Below, in pieces: positions 16,343 through 25,787 of a stretch of 64,000 nucleotides of DNA. The stretch's first letter is position 1. Each line of letters starts with the position of its first letter. The translations under genes were made by a program, and so were the position numbers. The notes beneath the pieces were generated by a model. It had not been told where the DNA came from and did not search any database. It was given only the letters and a program-made list of their open reading frames with translations. The DNA lies in the NCBI GenBank assembly GCA_947494675.1, contig CANLVP010000003.1:297791-361790 (forward strand). The letters run 5' to 3'. The DNA comes from an uncultured Paracoccaceae bacterium (GTDB lineage Bacteria > Pseudomonadota > Alphaproteobacteria > Rhodobacterales > Rhodobacteraceae).

Positions 16343-17623
16343 TTAGCGTTGTGCTTCGATGACCGTGTCTTCATAGGTCCGCAGACCGGTTTTTGGCGCC
16401 TGCACCAGCACTGACATATTGCCCGGCTTGTGTTCATTTTTGCGCATCTTGGTGTGGGCGGCAGGAATGTCGGCCCATGGAAAGACCTCTGACATGCAGG
16501 GATCAAGCCGCCGCTCGATCATCAGCTGGTTGGCCGCCGATGCTTGCTTGAGATGGGCAAAGTGAGACCCCTGCAGACGCTTTTGGTGCATCCACATGTA
16601 GCGGACATCAAAGGTGCAGTTGAACCCGGTGGTGCCCGCGCAGATCACGACCATGCCACCCTTTTTGCAGACCAGCGATGAGACGGGAAAGGTGGACTCG
16701 CCCGGGTGTTCAAAGACCATGTCGACGTTGTTGCCCTTGCCGGTGATGTCCCAGATCGCCTTGCCGAACTTGCGCGCCTCTTTCAGCCAGACGTTATATT
16801 CATCGGTATTCACGGTGGGCAATTGCCCCCAGCAGTCAAAATCCTTGCGGTTGATGACGCCCTTGGCCCCCAGCGACATGACGAATTCGCGTTTGTCCTC
16901 ATCCGAGATCACGCCGATTGCGTTGGCCCCCGCGGTGTTGATCAATTGGATCGCATAAGACCCCAGCCCGCCAGACGCACCCCAGACAAGCACGTTTTGA
17001 CCGGGCTTCAGGTCATGCGGCTCATGGCCAAAGAGCATGCGGTAGGCGGTGGCAAGGGTCAGCGTGTAGCACGCGCTTTCTTCCCACGTCAGGTGCTGCG
17101 GGCGCGGCATCAGCTGCTGCGACTGGACGCAGGTGAACTGCGCGAAGGACCCGTCGGGGGTTTCGTAGCCCCAGATCCGCTGGCTGTCGGAATACATCGG
17201 GTCACCGCCGTTGCAGTGTTCGTCGTCGCCATCGTCCTGGTTGCAATGGATCACGACCTCATCGCCGACTTTCCAGCGTTTGACCTTGTCACCAACGGCC
17301 CAAACGATGCCGGAGGCGTCGGACCCAGCGATGTGGAAATCGGCCTTGTGGACGTCAAAGGGGCTGATCGGCACGCCAAGGCCCGCCCAGACACCGTTGT
17401 AGTTCACGCCAGCAGCCATCACCATCACCAGCACCTCGTGGCTGTCGGGTTTGGGGCAGTCGACGACCTCAATCTGAAAGGCCTGATCGGGTTCGCCGTG
17501 ACGTTCGCGCCGGATCGTCCAAGCATACATCTGATCCGGGACATGACCCAGCGGCGGGATTTCGGCCACCTCATACAGGGATTTTTCCGGTGCGGTTGCT
17601 GCGGTGTTCTGGTCCAGCGCCAT
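16343..17623 (-). CDS. ccr: Crotonyl-CoA carboxylase/reductase
   Basis: This is the key ethylmalonyl-CoA-pathway enzyme. It reductively carboxylates crotonyl-CoA to ethylmalonyl-CoA using NADPH and CO2. The 426-residue MDR-family protein contains PPLGHVPDQMYAWTIRRERHG, AGVNYNGVWAGLG, the NADPH loop VWGASGGLGSYAIQL and VFEHPGESTFPVSSL, matching the Rhodobacter enzyme as I recall it. The frame is open to 17644, but MALDQ at 17623 matches known N-termini and has GGAG six bases upstream. It indicates growth on acetate or other C2-yielding substrates without a glyoxylate shunt. Confidence 0.95.
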   Translation of the reverse strand: MALDQNTAATAPEKSLYEVAEIPPLGHVPDQMYAWTIRRERHGEPDQAFQIEVVDCPKPDSHEVLVMVMAAGVNYNGVWAGLGVPISPFDVHKADFHIAGSDASGIVWAVGDKVKRWKVGDEVVIHCNQDDGDDEHCNGGDPMYSDSQRIWGYETPDGSFAQFTCVQSQQLMPRPQHLTWEESACYTLTLATAYRMLFGHEPHDLKPGQNVLVWGASGGLGSYAIQLINTAGANAIGVISDEDKREFVMSLGAKGVINRKDFDCWGQLPTVNTDEYNVWLKEARKFGKAIWDITGKGNNVDMVFEHPGESTFPVSSLVCKKGGMVVICAGTTGFNCTFDVRYMWMHQKRLQGSHFAHLKQASAANQLMIERRLDPCMSEVFPWADIPAAHTKMRKNEHKPGNMSVLVQAPKTGLRTYEDTVIEAQR

Positions 17624-17735
17624 GTCAGTCTCCATCTTCATCATCCACTATTGCCGCGTCGCAGAATCGACGCTTTCACGTTATTTCGCATTCGCAGCGT
17701 AACTATGCAACCCAATTTGGGTCACTTTTGTAATT

Positions 17736-19112
17736 TTATTTCGTGATGGAATCTTGAGATGTGCGCCCAAGATGATGTGCGATGGAGGCGGCGTAATAGG
17801 CGATGACGTCTTGCCCGGCGTCGGTGATGGCAAGGGTCGGCCCCTCGCGGGTGATCAGCGCGCGGTCGGCAAAGCGGCGCAGGGCGTCATCCACCAGTTC
17901 GGCGGCATCGCGGCGGGGCAGCACCATGCGCCGGTCCTTGAGTTGCGCAATCGCCGCCTGCACCTTTTCCAACACGGCTTCCCGTGATGTCGCGCCCTGC
18001 ATCAAGGCGTCGGCAACCAAGGGCGCGCTGAGCACGGGAATGACGGCTTTGATCCGGTCCATAAGCTCCGCCGCGACCGCCTCTGTCAGGTCACCGGAGA
18101 CGCCGGTGCGGAACTTCGACAGTTCCAACGGCTGGCCAAAGCCGACGGAGGCCACGCCAAAGCTGTCGAACCGGCGAGTGATCCGTTGCCACAGATGCCA
18201 CGAGACGCCACGCACCACGGTCATCAAAGGCGGGCGAAAGCGGCGTGCGCCTTTTTTGTCGGCGGCAATCAGGAATTTATCTTCGAGCACGCGGTCGTAG
18301 TTCAGCCCGACGGGGACGAAGACCACATCGCGGTCCGTCAGCTCTGCCGTGGTGATGTAGTTGAGCAGCCCCAGCTTGGGTTGATTGGTGCGCCCGGTCA
18401 GTGACAACCCGCCTTCGGGGAACATGGCCTGGGTGACGCCGCCCGCGGTGGCCAGCTGCACGTAGCGGGCCAATACCTTGCGATAAAGGTTCCCGCGCGA
18501 CCGGCGGCGGATAAAGTAGGCGCCCATCATCTTGATCATCGCTGACAGCGGCCAAACCCGCGCCCATTCGCCTACCGCATAGGACAGCGCCCCTGCCCGG
18601 CTGACCAGATAGGTCACCAGCACGTAGTCCATGTTGGACCGGTGGTTCATCACAAAGATCACGGTGGCATTGGGGTCGAGCGCCTCGAGCGCGGCACGGG
18701 GAAACGCGCCAAGCCGGATGCGATACATGGATTTGCTGATCCAGCGGGCCAGCCGGGTGCCGATGGTGAAATAAGCGGTGGCCGAAAAGCTCGGCACGAT
18801 TTCGCGGGCGTACCACTGGGCTTTTTCAAAGGCGACGTTTTCGGGAACGTTGTTGTCACGGGCATATTCGACGATGGCCTGCGTCACCTCTGGGTCGTAG
18901 GTCAGGCGTTGGATCATGTCGTAACGGCGCGCCAGCTTGAACGGTTCAATCGGCTTTTGCAGGCGTTCATTTAGGCGGGCAATGACCCGCTCGGCCCGGC
19001 GGCGAAAGAACCAGCGCACGGAAGGAAACAGGAAGTGCGACGCAAACGTCACCGCCGCGAACAGCAGGATGAGCACGAAGGCCCAAAGCGGAAGCGTCAC
19101 GGGTTGCGTCAT
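17736..19112 (-). CDS. PlsB/PlsC-type glycerolipid acyltransferase
   Basis: This 458-residue acyltransferase has an N-terminal membrane anchor (LPLWAFVLILLFAAVTFASHFLF). The catalytic block NHRSNMDY and the phosphate-binding block FPEGGLSLTGR mark a glycerol-phosphate or lysophosphatidate acyltransferase. The long C-terminal region after residue 300 resembles PlsB-like GPATs more than short PlsC enzymes. The ATG at 19112 is preferred over a start at 19187. It lies between ccr and the divergent ecm. Whether it acylates glycerol-3-phosphate or lysophosphatidate is open. Confidence 0.8.
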   Translation of the reverse strand: MTQPVTLPLWAFVLILLFAAVTFASHFLFPSVRWFFRRRAERVIARLNERLQKPIEPFKLARRYDMIQRLTYDPEVTQAIVEYARDNNVPENVAFEKAQWYAREIVPSFSATAYFTIGTRLARWISKSMYRIRLGAFPRAALEALDPNATVIFVMNHRSNMDYVLVTYLVSRAGALSYAVGEWARVWPLSAMIKMMGAYFIRRRSRGNLYRKVLARYVQLATAGGVTQAMFPEGGLSLTGRTNQPKLGLLNYITTAELTDRDVVFVPVGLNYDRVLEDKFLIAADKKGARRFRPPLMTVVRGVSWHLWQRITRRFDSFGVASVGFGQPLELSKFRTGVSGDLTEAVAAELMDRIKAVIPVLSAPLVADALMQGATSREAVLEKVQAAIAQLKDRRMVLPRRDAAELVDDALRRFADRALITREGPTLAITDAGQDVIAYYAASIAHHLGRTSQDSITK

Positions 19113-19249
19113 GGCGCGACCCTGACAGGGAACGTGCGCGGCGTAAATCCCGTCATGCCGCAGCGCAGCGCATTGACGGTGGTTCAAAATTTCCTATAAC
19201 GGTCACCGAGAGTAATAAAATTACGCTGCGATTGCACAGTGAGGCCCCG

Positions 19250-21217
19250 ATGACCGATGTGACCAAAGACCGCCCTTGGCTGTTCCGCACCTATGCGGGG
19301 CATTCCACGGCCAAAGCGTCAAACGCGCTTTATCGCGGCAATCTGGCAAAGGGGCAGACAGGGCTTTCGGTGGCCTTCGACCTGCCGACGCAGACCGGTT
19401 ACGATAGCGATCATGAGTTAAGCGCGGGCGAGGTTGGCAAGGTTGGCGTGCCGGTGTGCCACTTGGGCGATATGCGCAGCCTTTTTGACGATATTCCGTT
19501 GGAAAAGATGAATACCTCGATGACGATCAACGCCACGGCGCCGTGGTTGTTGTCGCTTTATATTGCCGTGGCCGAGGAACAGGGCGCGGATGTGTCCGCC
19601 CTGCAAGGCACCGTGCAAAATGACATCATCAAGGAATACCTGTCGCGCGGCACGTATATTTGCCCGCCCGAGCCCAGCTTGCGGATGATCACGGATGTCG
19701 CGGCCTACACCCGCGCGAACCTGCCGAAATGGAACCCGATGAACGTCTGTTCTTACCACCTGCAAGAGGCCGGGGCGACGCCGGAGCAGGAATTGGCCTT
19801 TGCACTCGCGACCGCTTGTGCGGTGCTTGATGACCTGAAGGGCAAGGTGTCAGCAGCGGATTTCCCGCAGATGGTGGGGCGGATTTCGTTCTTTGTGAAT
19901 GCGGGCATCCGGTTCGTGACCGAGCTGTGCAAGATGCGCGCCTTTGTGGCGCTTTGGGATGAGATTTGCCGCGAACGCTATGGCGTGGAAGACGCGAAGT
20001 ACCGGCGGTTCAGGTATGGCGTGCAGGTGAACTCACTTGGGCTGACCGAACAGCAGCCCGAAAACAACGTTTACCGCATTTTGATTGAGATGCTGGCGGT
20101 CACCCTGTCCAAGAACGCCCGCGCCCGCGCGGTGCAATTGCCCGCATGGAACGAGGCCCTTGGCCTGCCCCGGCCCTGGGACCAGCAATGGTCACTGCGG
20201 ATGCAACAAATTCTGGCCTATGAAACGGACCTTCTGGAATTTGACGACCTGTTTGACGGCAACCCGGCAATTGACCGCAAGGTTGCGGCGTTGATGGACG
20301 GCGCGCGGGATGAGCTGCGCCAGATCGACGGCATGGGCGGCGCGGTGGGGGCCATCGCCTATATGAAGGGCCGACTGGTCGAGGCGAACGCCGCACGCAT
20401 TGGCGGGATCGAAAATGGTGAGACGACCGTGGTGGGCGTGAACAAATGGCAGGCGGCCGAACCCTCGCCCCTGACGGCGGGCGATGATGCGATCATGGTG
20501 TCCGACGCCGAAGCCGAAGCCGATCAGGTGCGCCGCTTGGCCGCGTGGAAGCGGGACCGCGATGGCGGGGCGGTGATTGCGGCCCTGACGGCTTTGCGGG
20601 CGGCAGCACAGGACGGCAGCAACATCATGCCCCCCTCAATCGCCTGCGCAAAGGCGGGTGTCACCACGGGCGAATGGGCCGACGTCATCCGCGCGGCCTT
20701 TGGCCAATACCGTGCGCCAACCGGTGTCTCAGCCAATCCGTCAAATCAGACAGAGGGGCTTGATGATATTCGCGCGCGTGTCGACGCCGTCAGCCAAACG
20801 CTAGGCCGCCGGATGAAGTTTCTGGTCGGCAAGCCGGGGCTTGATGGACATTCCAATGGCGCGGAACAAATTGCCGCCCGTGCCCGCGACTGCGGCATGG
20901 ATATTTCATACGAAGGGATCCGCCTCACGCCTGACGAATTGGTCGAAGCTGCGCAATCCGAGGACGTGCATGTGATCGGCCTTTCCATTTTGTCAGGCTC
21001 TCACATTACGCTGATCGAGGCCTTTTTGGAGAAACTCCGCGCTGCGCAATTGGGGCATATCCCGGTCATTGCAGGCGGCATTATTCCCGAGGATGACGCA
21101 AAACGGCTTTATGATATGGGCATTGCAAAGGTCTATACGCCAAAGGATTTTGAGCTGAATAAGATCATGGACGATATTGTGACGCTCGTTGATCCAAGTG
21201 CAATTGCAGCAGAATAA
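19250..21217 (+). CDS. ecm: Ethylmalonyl-CoA mutase (adenosylcobalamin-dependent)
   Basis: This 655-residue mutase converts (2R)-ethylmalonyl-CoA to methylsuccinyl-CoA. The N-terminal TIM-barrel substrate domain begins RPWLFRTYAGHSTAKASNALYR-like and includes DLPTQTGYDSD. The C-terminal cobalamin domain has the DxHxxG motif at D532-H534-G537 (LDGHSNG), then SILSGSH and the GG loop AGGIIP. The single-polypeptide form and ccr next door favour ecm over methylmalonyl-CoA mutase or isobutyryl-CoA mutase. GAGG precedes the ATG at 19250; a TTG at 19232 is less likely. Confidence 0.93.
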   Translation: MTDVTKDRPWLFRTYAGHSTAKASNALYRGNLAKGQTGLSVAFDLPTQTGYDSDHELSAGEVGKVGVPVCHLGDMRSLFDDIPLEKMNTSMTINATAPWLLSLYIAVAEEQGADVSALQGTVQNDIIKEYLSRGTYICPPEPSLRMITDVAAYTRANLPKWNPMNVCSYHLQEAGATPEQELAFALATACAVLDDLKGKVSAADFPQMVGRISFFVNAGIRFVTELCKMRAFVALWDEICRERYGVEDAKYRRFRYGVQVNSLGLTEQQPENNVYRILIEMLAVTLSKNARARAVQLPAWNEALGLPRPWDQQWSLRMQQILAYETDLLEFDDLFDGNPAIDRKVAALMDGARDELRQIDGMGGAVGAIAYMKGRLVEANAARIGGIENGETTVVGVNKWQAAEPSPLTAGDDAIMVSDAEAEADQVRRLAAWKRDRDGGAVIAALTALRAAAQDGSNIMPPSIACAKAGVTTGEWADVIRAAFGQYRAPTGVSANPSNQTEGLDDIRARVDAVSQTLGRRMKFLVGKPGLDGHSNGAEQIAARARDCGMDISYEGIRLTPDELVEAAQSEDVHVIGLSILSGSHITLIEAFLEKLRAAQLGHIPVIAGGIIPEDDAKRLYDMGIAKVYTPKDFELNKIMDDIVTLVDPSAIAAE

Positions 21218-21300
21218 TGCACTTTTTGCACCTGTCCAAAAAGCTAATTGCGGCAACACTAATTTCGTTTTAGATCGTGCCACCACTCAGGAGTACGATC

Positions 21301-21639
21301 ATGAAGAAATCCGAACTAAAAGCCATGTCCCGGAAGGACTTGGAAAAACTGAAGTCCAACATCGACGCGGTTTTGGCTTCACTCGCCGAACGCGACAAGA
21401 AAGAAGCGATTGCCGCCGCAGAAAAGGCCGCCGCTGCGCATGGATTTTCGCTCGCAGAATTGGCCGGTGCTGCGCCCAAGAAACGCGGGCCAAAGCCGGG
21501 CAAGGCCAAAACGAAATCGGTGCCGAAATACGCCAATCCCGCGAATAAAGACCAGACATGGACTGGCAAAGGCCGTCAGCCAGAATGGTTCAAAGCAGAA
21601 ATTGCCAAGGGCACCGACCCCGCACAATTGGCGATCTAA
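21301..21639 (+). CDS. H-NS-like nucleoid protein (HvrA type)
   Basis: This 112-residue DNA-binding protein has an N-terminal helical, oligomerising region (KKSELKAMSRKDLEKLKSNID) and a basic linker (KKRGPKPGKAK). The C-terminal H-NS DNA-binding motif is KYANPANKDQTWTGKGRQPEWF-like. HvrA in Rhodobacter is a light- and redox-linked member of this family. AGGAG precedes the ATG at 21301; an earlier in-frame ATG at 21277 lacks support. It is convergent with, and overlaps by four bases, the DUF4329 gene. Confidence 0.85.
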   Translation: MKKSELKAMSRKDLEKLKSNIDAVLASLAERDKKEAIAAAEKAAAAHGFSLAELAGAAPKKRGPKPGKAKTKSVPKYANPANKDQTWTGKGRQPEWFKAEIAKGTDPAQLAI

Positions 21640-22151
21640 TCAGCCAGCTTTTGCACCAATTCGTCAAAGGTATATCGTTCGGCAATTTCGCCATTCAAAC
21701 CTTTGGCAAATCCCGGTGCAACCGGCAGGCAGCCAAGACCACAAATTTGATGGGCGACCAAAGCGCGCCCATCAATATACCAAAGCCGCCCACCCGGCGT
21801 TGAGACATATCCATTCAGCAGAAATTCGGCGTCACTTTCCATGTCGATATCGCTGGGAATTTCATTGAAATACCCCTCATCGAATGCCCCATGGGTGTGA
21901 TAGGACGCGACCACTGCCAAATCATCTGGAAACGCAGCACTGCAGGTGGCTTGTGTGCCGCCGGTGGCTGGCGTTGCCTCCAATTTCGCATCCGAATTAT
22001 AACCGATAAAGCCGCAGTATTCGCGCCGTTTGCGAAATGACAGGTCTTGCAGGCTGGCCAGAACGGCGCGGGCCACGGCGACCTCTTCGGCGTTCTGCGC
22101 GGTGGCAGGTGTGGCCAACAAAGCGGCCAGAATAAGATAACGCAACGGCAT
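21636..22151 (-). CDS. Secreted DUF4329-domain protein
   Basis: This 171-residue exported protein has a signal peptide ending TPATA-Q. The core has EYCGFIGYN, then ASYHTHGAFDEGYFNEIPSDIDMESD, a JAB/JAMM-like HTH...S...D pattern that defines DUF4329, and VSTPGGRLWYID. Such a metal-binding pattern could support isopeptidase-like hydrolysis, but activity is unproven. Four cysteines could form disulfides. It stands alone, convergent with the H-NS-like gene and divergent from deoD. Confidence 0.75.
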   Translation of the reverse strand: MPLRYLILAALLATPATAQNAEEVAVARAVLASLQDLSFRKRREYCGFIGYNSDAKLEATPATGGTQATCSAAFPDDLAVVASYHTHGAFDEGYFNEIPSDIDMESDAEFLLNGYVSTPGGRLWYIDGRALVAHQICGLGCLPVAPGFAKGLNGEIAERYTFDELVQKLAD

Positions 22152-22211
22152 TGGGGTTCCTTTGGCCGGGTTCTGCGCCTAGCCTAGCGGCAACAACAAA
22201 GGACATCAAAG

Positions 22212-22916
22212 ATGACGATTCACATTGGCGCCAAAAGCGGCGATATCGCCCCCACTGTTCTGATGCCTGGTGATCCCTACCGCGCGAAATGGGCGGCTGA
22301 GACCTTTTTGACCGACGTGCGTTTGGTCAATGAAGTGCGCGGGATGTTGGGCTTTACCGGCACATGGCAGGGCCATCCGGTGACGATCCAAGGCAGCGGC
22401 ATGGGCATGCCCAGCCTGTCGATCTACGCCAATGAGCTGATCAAGGACTACGACGCCCAGACCCTGATCCGCATCGGATCCTGTGGCGGGATGCAGGAAC
22501 AGGTGGGCATCCGCGACGTGATATTGGCCATGACGGCTTCGACCATGTCGACCCCGTCGCGGGGGATTTTCAAGGAGTTTCAATTTGCGCCCTGTGCGGA
22601 CTACGGCTTGTTGGCCGCGGCACATCAGGCGGCCATGGCCAAGGGGACGACGACCCATGTGGGCGGCATCTATTCATCCGATGTTTTCTATGACGAACGC
22701 CCCGATCTGAACGAACAGATGGTGCGCCACGGCATTCTGGGCGTTGAGATGGAAGCGGCTGAGCTTTACACGCTGGCCTCCCGCTATGGGCGGCGTGCCT
22801 TGGCTGTGCTGACGGTCAGTGACCATTTGCTAACGCATGAAGCCCTGCCCGCCGAAGATCGGGAACGGTCGTTTGGGGACATGGTGGAAATTGCGCTGAC
22901 GGCGGCATTTGCCTGA
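22212..22916 (+). CDS. deoD: Purine nucleoside phosphorylase DeoD (hexameric type)
   Basis: This 234-residue enzyme reversibly phosphorolyses purine (deoxy)nucleosides. Family motifs are [12 protein letters not shown], the phosphate/ribose site [25 protein letters not shown] and [13 protein letters not shown]. The catalytic SDH is in [10 protein letters not shown]. The start has a modest ribosome site (AAAGGA about 10 bases upstream). It stands alone on the plus strand. It would act on nucleosides of the kind the BMP-type transporter at 5.5-11 kb may bring in. Confidence 0.93.
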   Translation: MTIHIGAKSGDIAPTVLMPGDPYRAKWAAETFLTDVRLVNEVRGMLGFTGTWQGHPVTIQGSGMGMPSLSIYANELIKDYDAQTLIRIGSCGGMQEQVGIRDVILAMTASTMSTPSRGIFKEFQFAPCADYGLLAAAHQAAMAKGTTTHVGGIYSSDVFYDERPDLNEQMVRHGILGVEMEAAELYTLASRYGRRALAVLTVSDHLLTHEALPAEDRERSFGDMVEIALTAAFA

Positions 22917-22936
22917 CCCATTTGCAGCGTCAGCCC

Positions 22937-23782
22937 CTATGTGCCGTGGCTCCGATCGTAGCCATTGACCGGCGGGCTGTTCCATGTGGTCAGCGCGGTG
23001 GGGCGTAGCACCTCCATCCGAAGGGGGTAGCAGGCGGCAACGTCGCTCGAATGCTCTGCCGAGCAATCCCCGCCGGGACAGGCCGAGAGCACCGCGAGCA
23101 GGTCAATTTCAGCTATCAGCTCGAGGTAATCGCCAGGCCGCACGGGGCTGGTCTTCATGAAGTACTGACCTGTGTCGCGGGTGAACCCGGTGCACATAAA
23201 GACGTTCAGCACATCGTGGACATGGGTCTCTGCCTTTTCCAGCGAAATCCCTGCGTGTTCGGCCAAGGCGCGCGTCAGGTTGGAATGGCAGCAATGATGA
23301 TACTGCGTGCCTGCCAACAGGTGGCCGGTGTAAGGGTCACAGCGGGTGCCAATCACATCATGCACGGACCCGCCAAATGCATCGATCCCATACCAGCTCA
23401 AACTGTCATGGGTCACCGTCGCCATGGGCCGCAGATAAGGAAAGCAGGACCACATCTGGTCGCCGGTCGTGATGTGTGTGCCATGCAACGCGCGGGTCTT
23501 GCCGGAATAAAACCGCTCTGACAGGTCGGCTGCGTTGAACAGGTTCAGGTCCCCGACCTGCGGGCCATCAACGGAATGAATGCGCAGGATATGTCCGGCA
23601 GGGACTGTGATCGCGGCGGCCTCGCGGGGGGCGGCAATCGCCTCTGCGATCGGGGTCACATCCTGCCGCAAACGATCATAAGTCGCCATATCAGGCTGGG
23701 GCAAAGTATCGGTGGGATAACAAATCACCGGCGCGACAGCGCGGCGGACGTCGGCATCATCGGGGGGGAGCGGATCATTCAT
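22937..23782 (-). CDS. DUF1989 (urea carboxylase-associated family) protein
   Basis: This 281-residue predicted cytoplasmic protein contains PAGHILRIHSVDGPQVGDLNLFNAAD and TRALHGTHITTGDQMWSC. It also has Cys/His-rich stretches (QYHHCCHSNL, CPGGDCS) that could bind a metal. DUF1989 proteins often occur with urea carboxylase or aminomethyltransferase-like genes; none is present here. The ATG at 23782 is chosen over a GTG at 23797. It is the last gene before a repeat-rich gap after the sdh operon. Specific function unknown. Confidence 0.8.
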   Translation of the reverse strand: MNDPLPPDDADVRRAVAPVICYPTDTLPQPDMATYDRLRQDVTPIAEAIAAPREAAAITVPAGHILRIHSVDGPQVGDLNLFNAADLSERFYSGKTRALHGTHITTGDQMWSCFPYLRPMATVTHDSLSWYGIDAFGGSVHDVIGTRCDPYTGHLLAGTQYHHCCHSNLTRALAEHAGISLEKAETHVHDVLNVFMCTGFTRDTGQYFMKTSPVRPGDYLELIAEIDLLAVLSACPGGDCSAEHSSDVAACYPLRMEVLRPTALTTWNSPPVNGYDRSHGT

Positions 23783-23819
23783 CCCAAAATCCTGCACGAT
23801 ACAGGCTTTTTTTGGTAGT

Positions 23820-23870
23820 CAAATATCCCCGCCGGAGGCAAAATCGCGACGCCGGAGGCGGCGCAAAATA
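23820..23870. repeat. Repeated CGCCGGAGGC element downstream of the sdh operon
   Basis: Two copies of the motif (CCGCCGGAGGCAAAAT at 23829-23844 and CGCCGGAGGCGGCGCAAAAT from about 23850) follow one another. The companion TTGCCTCCGGCGGGGATATT, seen on the minus strand, is a common roseobacter intergenic motif by recall. Inverted-repeat character suggests a REP-like element. Confidence 0.5.
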
Positions 23871-23876
23871 TCACGC

Positions 23877-23894
23877 GGCGGGCCCTGGCCCGCC
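23877..23894 (-). terminator. GC-rich hairpin after sdhB
   Basis: A perfect inverted repeat GGCGGG-CCCTGG-CCCGCC (23877-23894) lies 14 bases beyond the sdhB stop. On the minus strand it is followed by GCGTGATATTTT, so it may end the sdh transcript. The T tract is imperfect. Confidence 0.4.
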
Positions 23895-23908
23895 ACATTT
23901 CTGCAAGA

Positions 23909-24688
23909 TCAAACGACGCGCTCAACCATCATCTTTTTGATGCCGGCAATGGCTGCCGCGGGGTTCAACCCTTTGGGACAAGTCTTGGCGCAGTTCATGA
24001 TGGTGTGACACCGATAAAGCTTGAACGGGTCTTCAAGATCATCCAGACGCTCACCCGTCGCCTCGTCCCGGCTATCGACGATCCAACGGTGCGCGGCCAA
24101 AAGGGCGGCTGGCCCAAGATAGCGATCACCGTTCCACCAATATGACGGGCAGGACGTGGAACAACAGGCGCACATCACACATTCATAGCCACCATCAAGC
24201 TTTTTGCGGTCTTCAATCGACTGCTTCCACTCTTTCGCGGGGGTGTTTGTCTTGGTCTCAAGCCAGGGCATGATGCTGGCGTGCTGGGCGTAGAAATGCG
24301 TCAGGTCCGGGATCAGGTCCTTGACCACGGGCATATGCGGAAGCGGGTAGATTTTGATGTCGCCCTGCACCTCATCCAAACCATAGATACAGGCCAGCGT
24401 GTTGATGCCGTCGATATTCATCGCGCAAGACCCACAGATCCCCTCGCGGCAGGACCGGCGGAACGTCAGGGTCGGATCAATCTCATTCTTGATCTTGATC
24501 AGCGCGTCCAGAATCATCGGACCACAGGTGTCGAGATCGACAAAATAGGTGTCCAGCGATGGGTTTTTGCCATCATCAGGGTTCCAGCGGTAAATCTGGA
24601 CCTTTTTGACGTTGCTCGCCCCTTCGGGCTTTGGCCACGTCTTGCCTGTCACCATACGAGAGTTCTTGGGAAGCGTCAGTTGAACCAT
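23909..24688 (-). CDS. sdhB: Succinate dehydrogenase iron-sulfur subunit
   Basis: SdhB passes electrons from FADH2 in SdhA to ubiquinone in the SdhCD membrane anchor. The 259-residue protein has the 2Fe-2S plant-type motif CREGICGSC with a later Cys (LACIYG). The two C-terminal cluster motifs are [12 protein letters not shown] and [15 protein letters not shown]. It is separated from sdhA by two unrelated genes, unlike the usual sdhCDAB order, and is the last gene of the leftward operon. Confidence 0.96.
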   Translation of the reverse strand: MVQLTLPKNSRMVTGKTWPKPEGASNVKKVQIYRWNPDDGKNPSLDTYFVDLDTCGPMILDALIKIKNEIDPTLTFRRSCREGICGSCAMNIDGINTLACIYGLDEVQGDIKIYPLPHMPVVKDLIPDLTHFYAQHASIMPWLETKTNTPAKEWKQSIEDRKKLDGGYECVMCACCSTSCPSYWWNGDRYLGPAALLAAHRWIVDSRDEATGERLDDLEDPFKLYRCHTIMNCAKTCPKGLNPAAAIAGIKKMMVERVV

Positions 24689-24708
24689 TGCGCAAACCTT
24701 TCCGGGGA

Positions 24709-25005
24709 TTAGCGAAGTGCGGGTGGACGGATGGGCGCTTGCCCGGTCAGTCGCAACACACAGGATTGGTAGACTGCTAGGGGATCGTCCCCGCGCAGGA
24801 AATCAGAGGTCACGCCGATGGAGCCTTCGAAAAAGCCCCCGGTCCGTGAATTGGTGCCGACGGTGATATTGCCGGTCGGGCCCTGGGCCTTGCGGGCGCG
24901 TTCCTCGCATTGCTGCGCGGCCTTTTCGGGGTCTGGCGGCGGCAGATCGCAACCCGCAAGCGCAGTCAGTGCGACAGCGGCAAAACTAAGCGTGTATCGG
25001 CGCAT
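24709..25005 (-). CDS. Small lipoprotein inserted in the sdh operon
   Basis: This 98-residue protein has a lipoprotein signal [19 protein letters not shown] with lipobox LAGC (Cys19). A short mature part contains [33 protein letters not shown] and [12 protein letters not shown]; the two mature cysteines could pair. The frame is open back to 25197, but only the ATG at 25005 gives a signal peptide. It overlaps the end of the glycosyltransferase gene by 20 bases and precedes sdhB by 20 bases. Function unknown. Confidence 0.75.
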   Translation of the reverse strand: MRRYTLSFAAVALTALAGCDLPPPDPEKAAQQCEERARKAQGPTGNITVGTNSRTGGFFEGSIGVTSDFLRGDDPLAVYQSCVLRLTGQAPIRPPALR

Positions 25006-25747
25006 CGGACCCCACCCTTTTGTCTTTGAACGCATATTCCCAAATTTCGCGCCCCACATGGGCGGGCGATGTCGTCGTAAAACCATGCACGATGGTTTCT
25101 TCAAACGGCACCTCGGAGAGCCACGACTTTTGCCGCGGGAGCGAGACACGATCAATTCCGTTTTCGAAACAGAATTTCGCGATGCGCACATCAACAAACT
25201 TCTGACTGTCGCGCATGTAGGCGTAGGGTGGCATATCCGAACCGCGCATCATCGACGCATTTGTGGCGACCTGATCGACAAGGACAAATCGGTCGGTTGT
25301 GGTGCCAAAATGGATGAAATGCCGGTAGCCATCGATCTTGCGTGGCTTCACGACGAGCCGGAAATAATTCCGCGCGCCTTGCGGGGTCAGCGAGAATTTC
25401 GGCCGGAAATATGTGCTGCAATGATAACCTGCGAAAGATCGCGGGTTTTCGAGTTTTTCGAACGCGGCCACCGATTGCGCGATGTATTCAGGCGGGTAAA
25501 CCACGTCATCGTCGACAAAGAAGACGTAAGTCGCCTCTTCACTTGATGGATAGAATTTGCCGACGTCTTTGGTATCTTCGTCCGGAAGGATCGGCACGAC
25601 CTTGTCATAATTGGACAGAAACGCAGGCACGTCCTCGAATTGGTTCAACACGACATTTAGCCGGTCAACCTGCGGGTTAAGCGCACGCACGACGTTCTCA
25701 AGATTGCTGAGCCGTGGGGGATATGTCGCGAGGTTTGCTTGGATCAT
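24986..25747 (-). CDS. Putative GT-A-fold glycosyltransferase inserted in the sdh operon
   Basis: This 253-residue protein without signal or membrane segments has ANLATYPPRLSNLENVVRAL at the start and VFFVDDDVVYPPEYIAQS around residues 74-91. The latter is a DxD-like metal/nucleotide-sugar motif of GT-A family 2 enzymes. The C-terminal half has KFVDVRIAKFCFENGI. It starts 40 bases after sdhA and overlaps the lipoprotein gene. It has no evident tie to succinate oxidation; a role in glycosylating envelope or exported material is only an inference. Confidence 0.7.
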   Translation of the reverse strand: MIQANLATYPPRLSNLENVVRALNPQVDRLNVVLNQFEDVPAFLSNYDKVVPILPDEDTKDVGKFYPSSEEATYVFFVDDDVVYPPEYIAQSVAAFEKLENPRSFAGYHCSTYFRPKFSLTPQGARNYFRLVVKPRKIDGYRHFIHFGTTTDRFVLVDQVATNASMMRGSDMPPYAYMRDSQKFVDVRIAKFCFENGIDRVSLPRQKSWLSEVPFEETIVHGFTTTSPAHVGREIWEYAFKDKRVGSDAPIHA

Positions 25748-25787
25748 CGCCGCCCTCGCCGCGCCGGGAATATGCGGGAGTGCTTTA

